5,154 bases of DNA from NCBI GenBank assembly GCA_018644745.1, contig JABGPX010000271.1, forward strand, positions 1 through 5,154, written 5' to 3'. Origin of the DNA: Spirochaetales bacterium (lineage in GTDB: Bacteria; Spirochaetota; Spirochaetia; ARS1246). Within the stretch, counting starts at the first letter, position 1. Every line of letters starts with the position of its first letter. Made by a program: the position numbers and the translations under genes. The notes beneath the pieces are model-generated. The model did not search any database. It was not told the origin of the DNA and saw only the letters and a list, made by a program, of their open reading frames with translations. This document shows positions 1 to 4,030 of this stretch, piece by piece.

Positions 1-770
1 GCTCCTTCAAAAGACAATGATGATATACGCCTCTTGTTGTCTTCAACGGATTGAAAAAAAGCTTTTCGTGTATCGACCTCAAATACGCCAATAGGCGAGT
101 TTTCCTTAGGCGTATGGTCTCCGTACAGCTTCGAATTTCGTCTTACTGGAACAGCGACTCTATCATCAGCAAAACTAACTTTTTTCAAAATGCTAGATAA
201 ACAAATTTCGTAGAATTCTCGATAGTCATTTTCGGGGATACTGCGGATAGCGAAAGCGATCCTGGCTAGCTCATCTGAGGTATTCGCTGAGAACCAATAA
301 TTAATATTAACCACACTTGGCTTCGGCTCGCAAGGCGCCGAAGCTAGCTCAGTCTTTATTCTTTCGGAATATTGTTCTATCAGATCGACGCTGAGTGGGG
401 TCGTCTTGACTTTCGAAATCAAGCGTGCGAGCGGATTGCAATCCGCACCAATCGCATTTCTGCCGGCTAGCAGAGCCTCTAGCAGAACAGTACCCGAGCC
501 GCAGAACGGATCTAATACCGTGTCACCGGGCGAGGAATAAACCGTATTATTGATAAAAAAAAAGGGAATATGCTGTATCAATTTGGCAGGATACGAATGG
601 ATTAAGTGACTGGCTCGATTAGGCCCGCCGATCTGATCGGCGATTCGTCGAAAATTCACCTCTATTGGCTTCCGGTCGAGTCTGTAAGACTCTTTGAATT
701 TCTCAATTAATGCATCATTTGAGTCTAAAAGGCTATTGTGGCGCGTGGCTGTTATGTTTAACATTTCCAT
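1..770 (-). CDS. SAM-dependent DNA methyltransferase (N4-cytosine/N6-adenine type), N-terminal part
   Basis: Reading the minus strand from the ATG at 770 gives 256 residues with no stop; the C-terminal part lies beyond position 1. Residues 58-65 (HSYPAKLI) match the motif X-like HxYPAK signature of amino-methyltransferases. Residues 87-94 (DPFCGSGT) are motif I, the SAM-binding loop, and GADCNPLA (108-115) supplies the acidic motif II residue, D110. The order X-I, with the catalytic (S/D/N)PPY motif still to come, means that box must lie outside the window. The family methylates exocyclic amino groups in DNA, often within restriction or defence systems; no restriction partner is visible here. 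A second ATG at 764 is an equal start candidate, since GAAG sits 6 nt before it while no good ribosome site precedes 770. The gene is more A+T-rich than the genes to its right, which hints at a different origin. An RNA methyltransferase is a less likely alternative. Confidence 0.85.
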   Translation of the reverse strand, partial: MEMLNITATRHNSLLDSNDALIEKFKESYRLDRKPIEVNFRRIADQIGGPNRASHLIHSYPAKLIQHIPFFFINNTVYSSPGDTVLDPFCGSGTVLLEALLAGRNAIGADCNPLARLISKVKTTPLSVDLIEQYSERIKTELASAPCEPKPSVVNINYWFSANTSDELARIAFAIRSIPENDYREFYEICLSSILKKVSFADDRVAVPVRRNSKLYGDHTPKENSPIGVFEVDTRKAFFQSVEDNKRRISSLSFEG

Positions 771-1130
771 CTTCACTGTATATTTGCTGTAATATATCCA
801 AAAAGTAAAGTTTTTTTGGGTTGTTTTTGTATTTTCCCGTTCTGCAACCAATACACTCGAGAAACGACACGGGATCTTAAGCGGATTTGGCAGTATACTG
901 TCGAATTGCCAAATTCTACAGGTCACGAATAGTACAGGATATAGGTTTCTAGTAGATAATCAAGAGGCGCGTCGAGGTAGCGGCGTGTTTATCTCTAAAC
1001 TTGTATTTGATATACGGCTTTCCTGACGCATTTAAGTACGCCTCCAGGGGCATTCCTTGCCCCCGGTATCCCTTGTGCGTTTCATCGAGCCAGGGGCGGC
1101 GAGGAATGCGCCAATCAGGAGGAACGAATT
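771..1130. other. Intergenic stretch without a recognised gene
   Basis: The first 70 bases, directly upstream of the methyltransferase, are very A+T-rich (a T7 run at 811-817), as expected for a promoter. I could not place a convincing -35/-10 pair there. An inverted repeat lies at 883-916. From about 945 on the composition becomes more G+C-rich. Between 949 and 1251 the minus strand is open, reading through segments such as GGTGHSKFVPPDWRIPRRPW, and the plus strand is also open in one frame over much of this stretch. A small hairpin (GGGGCA, 5-nt loop, TGCCCC) occupies 1047-1063. The octamer CCAGGGGC occurs at 1044-1051 and again at 1090-1097. I recognise no product in any frame. Confidence 0.5.
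883..916. repeat. Inverted repeat with nested 10-bp palindrome
   Basis: ATTTGGCA (885-892) and TGCCAAAT (907-914) are perfect inverted copies. Pairing extends outward through G884-T915 (wobble) and G883-C916, and inward through G893-T906 (wobble) and T894-A905, giving a 12-pair stem over a 10-base loop. CAGTATACTG (891-900), which overlaps the left arm and the loop, is itself a perfect 10-bp palindrome, so two alternative hairpins or two dyad protein sites share the DNA. No T-run follows either arm, so it does not look like an intrinsic terminator. An operator or a recombination site is possible. It lies 113 bp upstream of the methyltransferase start. Confidence 0.6.
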
Positions 1131-1379
1131 TTGAGTGGCCAGTTCCGCCTAACGCTTGACGCGCCAATGAGCCGAAGCCGTCACGGTCCCCATATTGAGG
1201 GTGGTGTAACCTTGAAAATTCGCCAGAAGCGCAGATTTGCGAAAAAGGTTCGGGTCAGAATACAAATGATGAAAGAAGATGAGCGTGCAAAGGTGGCTGT
1301 TTCAACTCTAGGTTGTCTTTCCTTTCAGCTGCTTCCTCTTAAGCACCAGTTTACTTTGGTCGTCTTGCGTGGCGATTGA
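1131..1379 (+). CDS. Possible small basic protein, function unknown
   Basis: An 82-codon frame starts at TTG 1131, preceded by AGGAGG at 1118-1123, 7 nt away, which is as good a ribosome site as that of the GAPDH gene. The predicted protein is Lys/Arg-rich in residues 29-53 (a segment rich in RQKRRFAKKVRVR-like sequence) and ends in a more hydrophobic tail; it has no signal peptide or membrane segment that I would trust. I do not recognise it. Against it: the rare TTG start, an open frame on the opposite strand across part of the same DNA, and the candidate gap promoter overlapping its last codons. It may be a chance frame, or the region may function as RNA or DNA rather than as protein. Confidence 0.25.
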   Translation: MSGQFRLTLDAPMSRSRHGPHIEGGVTLKIRQKRRFAKKVRVRIQMMKEDERAKVAVSTLGCLSFQLLPLKHQFTLVVLRGD

Positions 1380-1392
1380 ATTATGGTAAGAT
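1365..1392 (+). promoter_or_regulatory. Candidate sigma70-type promoter for the GAPDH gene
   Basis: TTGCGT (1365-1370) and TAAGAT (1387-1392) are separated by 16 bp and match the TTGACA/TATAAT consensus at about 4 of 6 positions each. A start site near 1399 would give a leader of about 90 nt before the ATG at 1492. The direct repeat at 1395-1423 would lie right at and after the start site. This is a pattern match only. Confidence 0.4.
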
Positions 1393-1394
1393 GA

Positions 1395-1423
1395 GTCTTG
1401 GGACAATAAGCATCCGTCTTGGG
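1395..1423 (+). repeat. Direct repeat GTCTTGGG, 21-bp period, possible operator
   Basis: GTCTTGGG occurs at 1395-1402 and again at 1416-1423, start to start exactly 21 bp, or two turns of B-DNA. The six bases after each copy are also related (ACAATA against CTAATT), so 11 of 14 positions agree. Same-face direct repeats just downstream of a promoter are typical binding sites for a dimeric or cooperative regulator. A repressor of the GAPDH gene is the natural reading, but the regulator is unknown. Confidence 0.4.
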
Positions 1424-1478
1424 CTAATTATTCCCGATTATCAACATCGTGACAGTAAATGACCGCGCCAAAACCACC

Positions 1479-1485
1479 AAGGAGG
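1479..1485 (+). promoter_or_regulatory. Ribosome binding site that fixes the GAPDH start
   Basis: AAGGAGG ends 6 nt before the ATG at 1492. An earlier in-frame ATG at 1459 would place this Shine-Dalgarno sequence inside the coding region and add 11 residues ahead of the MAKIKVAFNG start that the family expects. Confidence 0.85.
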
Positions 1486-1491
1486 CAAATC

Positions 1492-2520
1492 ATGGCAAAA
1501 ATCAAAGTAGCTTTCAACGGCCTGGGACGTATCGGCAAGAATATCATTCGCGTTATCACATCTCAGTACAATGATAAGATCGACATCGTCGCGGGAAACG
1601 ACCTCGTTTCTGCCGCAGAAATTGCCGCTGGCCTTCCTAAGGATTCGATCCACGGCAAGTTCCCGGTTAACTTAAAGCTGGTCGATGACAATGTCATTCA
1701 GATCGGGGAACACTGTGTAACGGTATACGCCGAGAAAGACGCCAACAACATCCCCTGGGGGAAACATGATGTCGATGTCGTTCTGGAATGTACCGGTTTC
1801 TACCTAAGTACCGAAAAGGCTCAGGCACATATCAATGCCGGTGCGAAAAAGGTGATCGTGTCCGCTCCCTGCAAGGATGACACCAAGACCGTGGTCATCG
1901 GGGTGAATCACGGTACTCTCACCGCTAGTGACAAGATTGTTTCCAATGCTTCCTGTACCACCAATTGCCTGGCCCCGCTTACCAAGGCGGTAGACGATAG
2001 TTTCAAGGTAATCACCGGCCTGATGTGCACTACGCATGCGGCTACTGTCACCCAGCGGGTTCAGGATTTCTTCGGCGGCGGTAAGAATCGCGCCACACTA
2101 AACAACATCATTCCCGCCTCCACCGGCGCCGCTATCGCCGTGGGCAAAGTGCTTCCTCATCTGAACGGCAAACTCAACGGTACCGCTCTCAGGGTTCCCA
2201 CCGATACCGGATCGGTTACTGAAGTCGTCTTCCTGATCGAGGGCAAGCATTCGCTGAGTGAAATCAACGCCAAAGTGGCCGAAAACGCCAAAGCTATCAA
2301 TGCCAGCAGTCTTTCCGGGAAAATCCTCGATGTAAATGACTATTACGAGTGTTCCCGGGACTGCGTGGGTGAGTCTTGGAGTTCGATGTATATACCCGGC
2401 AACACCCGGCTTACCGAGGCAGGGGAAAATACCCTCGTCAAAATGACAAGCTTCTATGACAACGAAATGGGTTACTCCAACCGCATGGCCGAATTGGCGC
2501 AGCTGCTCGCCGCCATCTGA
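1492..2520 (+). CDS. gap: Glyceraldehyde-3-phosphate dehydrogenase, phosphorylating, NAD-type
   Basis: The 342-residue product has the usual family length. It converts glyceraldehyde 3-phosphate, NAD+ and phosphate to 1,3-bisphosphoglycerate and NADH in cytoplasmic glycolysis, reversibly in gluconeogenesis. The Rossmann dinucleotide loop is NGLGRIG at 9-15; N36-D37-L38 carries the Asp that favours NAD over NADP. The catalytic centre SNASCTTNC (151-159) has nucleophile C155; H182 in CTTH is the general base; STGAA (210-214) and RVPT (234-237) supply substrate and phosphate contacts (T211, R234). YDNEMGYSNR (322-331) is the C-terminal signature. The S-loop, residues 192-206, reads DFFGGGKNRATLNNI and is about two residues shorter than usual; it lacks the familiar PHKDxRRxRAA pattern. 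The region near 236-242 and the segment usually reading DALSTMV are also divergent, so this is an outlying branch but with all key residues. The gene looks monocistronic, with its own promoter and leader. Confidence 0.97.
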   Translation: MAKIKVAFNGLGRIGKNIIRVITSQYNDKIDIVAGNDLVSAAEIAAGLPKDSIHGKFPVNLKLVDDNVIQIGEHCVTVYAEKDANNIPWGKHDVDVVLECTGFYLSTEKAQAHINAGAKKVIVSAPCKDDTKTVVIGVNHGTLTASDKIVSNASCTTNCLAPLTKAVDDSFKVITGLMCTTHAATVTQRVQDFFGGGKNRATLNNIIPASTGAAIAVGKVLPHLNGKLNGTALRVPTDTGSVTEVVFLIEGKHSLSEINAKVAENAKAINASSLSGKILDVNDYYECSRDCVGESWSSMYIPGNTRLTEAGENTLVKMTSFYDNEMGYSNRMAELAQLLAAI

Positions 2521-2561
2521 CCTCTAAGAACGCCTATTACGCCACAAGTGTTTCTACGTTG

Positions 2562-2621
2562 GTGGGACGGTAGCGTGAGAGGACCCCACTGGGCTGGCTG
2601 TTCCAGTAAAAATTGTACTGG
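2562..2621 (+). other. Two small hairpins after the GAPDH gene
   Basis: GTGGG (2562-2566) pairs with CCCAC (2585-2589) across an 18-base loop. Thirteen bases on, CCAGTA (2603-2608) pairs perfectly with TACTGG (2616-2621) across 7 bases. Neither is followed by a clear T-run, so as intrinsic terminators they are weak. They may slow 3'-end decay of the GAPDH message or have no role. Confidence 0.25.
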
Positions 2622-2960
2622 TTCGCTTACGTTTACTATTTATACCTTTTCATCACCAGCAAAGCGCAATGAAAACTCATATTGCGAGCGAGACCTTTGC
2701 TATGGCATCATCACTTGGTGCTTTGTCACATGGTTTTCGGAATACAACACACACCGTCTCCCGTACATGATTCGCACTGTATCAGTAATGATGTTGAGAT
2801 CTCGAGAGATATCCCGGATGCTTCTAATACCGGCGGTACCAAGGCACCTTGATGTAGTTTTAACAATGCGGATTTGGGCAAAAGAGAGGTGATTTCATCG
2901 ACATCTTCTCTTTTCAAGAACAACAGTTGATGTAATTCATGAATGAGAGAGGAGTAATGC
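2600..2960 (+). pseudogene. Possible decayed IS1-like transposase fragment
   Basis: The 470 bp between the two convergent genes hold no intact gene, but translated pieces in shifting frames resemble the order of an IS1-family protein. A cysteine pair comes first (C-5-C near 2599-2616), then YCERDLC (about 2680-2700) in place of the second zinc-ribbon knuckle. Next is a helix-turn-helix-like stretch around REISRML (2803-2823), whose continuation SNTGGTK reads in another frame. Last comes FIDIFSF (2894-2914) in the third frame, where IS1 proteins have a DExW-type motif. At least two frameshifts and stops at 2890 and 2933 would be needed. No terminal inverted repeats were found. The match is by eye and may be chance. 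Confidence 0.2.
2880..2914. terminator. Candidate bidirectional terminator between convergent genes
   Basis: AAAAGAGA (2880-2887) and TCTCTTTT (2907-2914) are perfect inverted copies, extended inward by G2888-T2906 (wobble) and G2889-C2905, with a 15-base loop. Each strand therefore has a stem ending in a short T4 run, as expected where transcripts from the GAPDH gene and the hydrolase gene meet. The stem is G+C-poor and the T-run lies within it, so termination would be weak. It is 77 bp past the hydrolase stop but 360 bp past the GAPDH stop. Confidence 0.35.
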
Positions 2961-2990
2961 TGATTCAACCGCCAAGGTTCAGGGCATCAC

Positions 2991-3866
2991 CTAGAGCTCG
3001 CAACGCTCAGAGGATCTGCCGTCTTTCACAACCTTTCCGCTATGATATATTCCCTTCATGGCACGGTCGCGCCAGTTAACAGATGCATCATAGAACTTTT
3101 TGGCCGTATCGACTTCTGATATCAGAACACCAGCTTTGTTTCGCGAAAGCCGACCGCTGATAACCCCATCAGGCTGGACAAAGAATCCAGGCCAGGAACT
3201 CTCCTTTCTGGAGGTATTGTTGGCACTAATCCACATATAATTGTTCGCGGCGTATGCCTGCATGGTGGGAGGGACAATAACTCCATGGATGTTTCCATTT
3301 GTCTCAATTTCCTCCTTCGTTAGGTGCCCGTTATGGTATGAGTGAAACAGTACCTGTACGCCTTTGCGCTTATATTCCCGGAATAGCTCCTGATATCGAA
3401 AATCATGACAGATCAATGCTCCGCAGGTAAGGCCTTTCACGGTAAATACGCAGAGATGATCCCCGGGGCTGTAATGCAAGAGATCACGGCTCGCGGCTTT
3501 AGAGTCTCCCGTGCAGAACATTTTGTCGTAGCGCTCCACCAGATCACCCTTGTCGCTAATAATGTATAATGAATTATGAGGCTTGTGTTTGCCCGTCAGA
3601 CGGTGAGCTGAGCCAACGACAACCCACAATTTCATCTTTTTCGCAGCCGCCATAATTGTTTCGGTACAATTGATAAGAACGTCCCAATCAATAGCTCCGA
3701 CCGATTTTATATCTTTGCCGGCGTATCCGCTCAAAGCTGTCTCAGGAAAGTGAACGATATGTGCTCCCCGAGCCTTCGCTGTTCCCATCTGCCGCAAAAC
3801 AGCGCGTGTATTTGCGGCGGGATCTCCCCCTATCGCGAACTGACACGTGGCAATGCATAGTTTCAT
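2991..3866 (-). CDS. Carbon-nitrogen hydrolase (nitrilase superfamily)
   Basis: The 291-residue protein spans one complete nitrilase-fold domain. The Glu-Lys-Cys triad is visible: E42 in FPETALSGY, K115 in RYDKMFCTGDS and C153 in ALICHDFRYQELFR. These cytoplasmic enzymes cleave non-peptide C-N bonds of amides, carbamoyl groups or nitriles through a thioester on the cysteine. The N-terminus MKLCIATCQF is the usual first strand, with no signal peptide. The residue after the nucleophile is His (CHD), where many relatives have Tyr or Glu, so the specific substrate cannot be assigned; N-carbamoyl-amine amidase or omega-amidase activity are only possibilities. The start at 3866 is supported by AGGAG on the minus strand (3876-3880), 9 nt away. 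It is divergent from the Gfo/Idh/MocA gene across 164 bp and has its own candidate promoter and operator. The catalytic domain is complete and no damage is seen. Confidence 0.92.
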   Translation of the reverse strand: MKLCIATCQFAIGGDPAANTRAVLRQMGTAKARGAHIVHFPETALSGYAGKDIKSVGAIDWDVLINCTETIMAAAKKMKLWVVVGSAHRLTGKHKPHNSLYIISDKGDLVERYDKMFCTGDSKAASRDLLHYSPGDHLCVFTVKGLTCGALICHDFRYQELFREYKRKGVQVLFHSYHNGHLTKEEIETNGNIHGVIVPPTMQAYAANNYMWISANNTSRKESSWPGFFVQPDGVISGRLSRNKAGVLISEVDTAKKFYDASVNWRDRAMKGIYHSGKVVKDGRSSERCEL

Positions 3867-3899
3867 GTGCTTCTTCTCCTGATCAAAGAACGTAAAGCA

Positions 3900-3928
3900 A
3901 TGATAACGGTTTCAGATAGAATGATCAC
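3900..3928 (-). promoter_or_regulatory. Candidate promoter for the hydrolase gene
   Basis: On the minus strand, GTGATC (3928-3923) and TATCAT (3905-3900) are 17 bp apart. The -10 matches TATAAT at 5 of 6 positions and the -35 matches TTGACA at 3 of 6. Transcription would start near 3893, giving a leader of about 27 nt that includes the ribosome site. The operator at 3901-3914 covers the -10 box and part of the spacer. Confidence 0.4.
3901..3914. promoter_or_regulatory. LacI/GalR-family-like operator
   Basis: TGATAACGGTTTCA is an imperfect dyad (5 of 7 positions symmetric) centred on CG. Its complement, TGAAACCGTTATCA, fits the TGNAANCGNWNNCW pattern known for CcpA and related LacI-family sites. 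It overlaps the -10 of the hydrolase promoter, where bound protein would block transcription. It also lies about 60 bp upstream of the TTGACA box of the divergent gene, so one regulator could control both. No regulator gene is in the window. Confidence 0.45.
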
Positions 3929-3970
3929 CTACCAGAATTTTGCTGTCCCTTCAGCCGCACTGCCTCCGTA

Positions 3971-3999
3971 TTGACATATCCGGCAAAACGCGAAAAGCT
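3971..3999 (+). promoter_or_regulatory. Possible promoter of the Gfo/Idh/MocA gene
   Basis: TTGACA at 3971-3976 is a perfect -35 hexamer, 54 bp before the ATG. The expected -10 position, 17 bp on (3994-3999), reads AAAGCT, a poor match. Either the promoter needs an activator or the hexamer is fortuitous. Confidence 0.25.
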
Positions 4000-4030
4000 G
4001 ATCTACATCATTGCATTCGTGGAGAGGATT

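Noticed and set aside
1147..1153. GCCTAAC/GTTAGGC, like an integron attC core site
   Set aside because: No partner core matching GTTRRRY/RYYYAAC was found at a suitable distance on either side, and no attC-like fold or cassette is present.
1459..1491. Upstream ATG that would extend the GAPDH by 11 residues
   Set aside because: The Shine-Dalgarno sequence lies inside the extension and the family N-terminus begins at the ATG at 1492.
1441..2037. Minus-strand frames of 70 and 77 codons
   Set aside because: Both are antisense to or flank the GAPDH coding region and show no family features.
2800..2807. TCTCGAGA palindrome next to GATATC
   Set aside because: Short palindromes of this size are expected by chance and there is no promoter nearby.
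2726..2968. 80-codon minus-strand frame downstream of the hydrolase
   Set aside because: TTG start without a ribosome site, no recognisable family, and it crosses the probable terminator hairpin.
3122..3307. 61-codon minus-strand frame
   Set aside because: An out-of-frame shadow inside the hydrolase gene.
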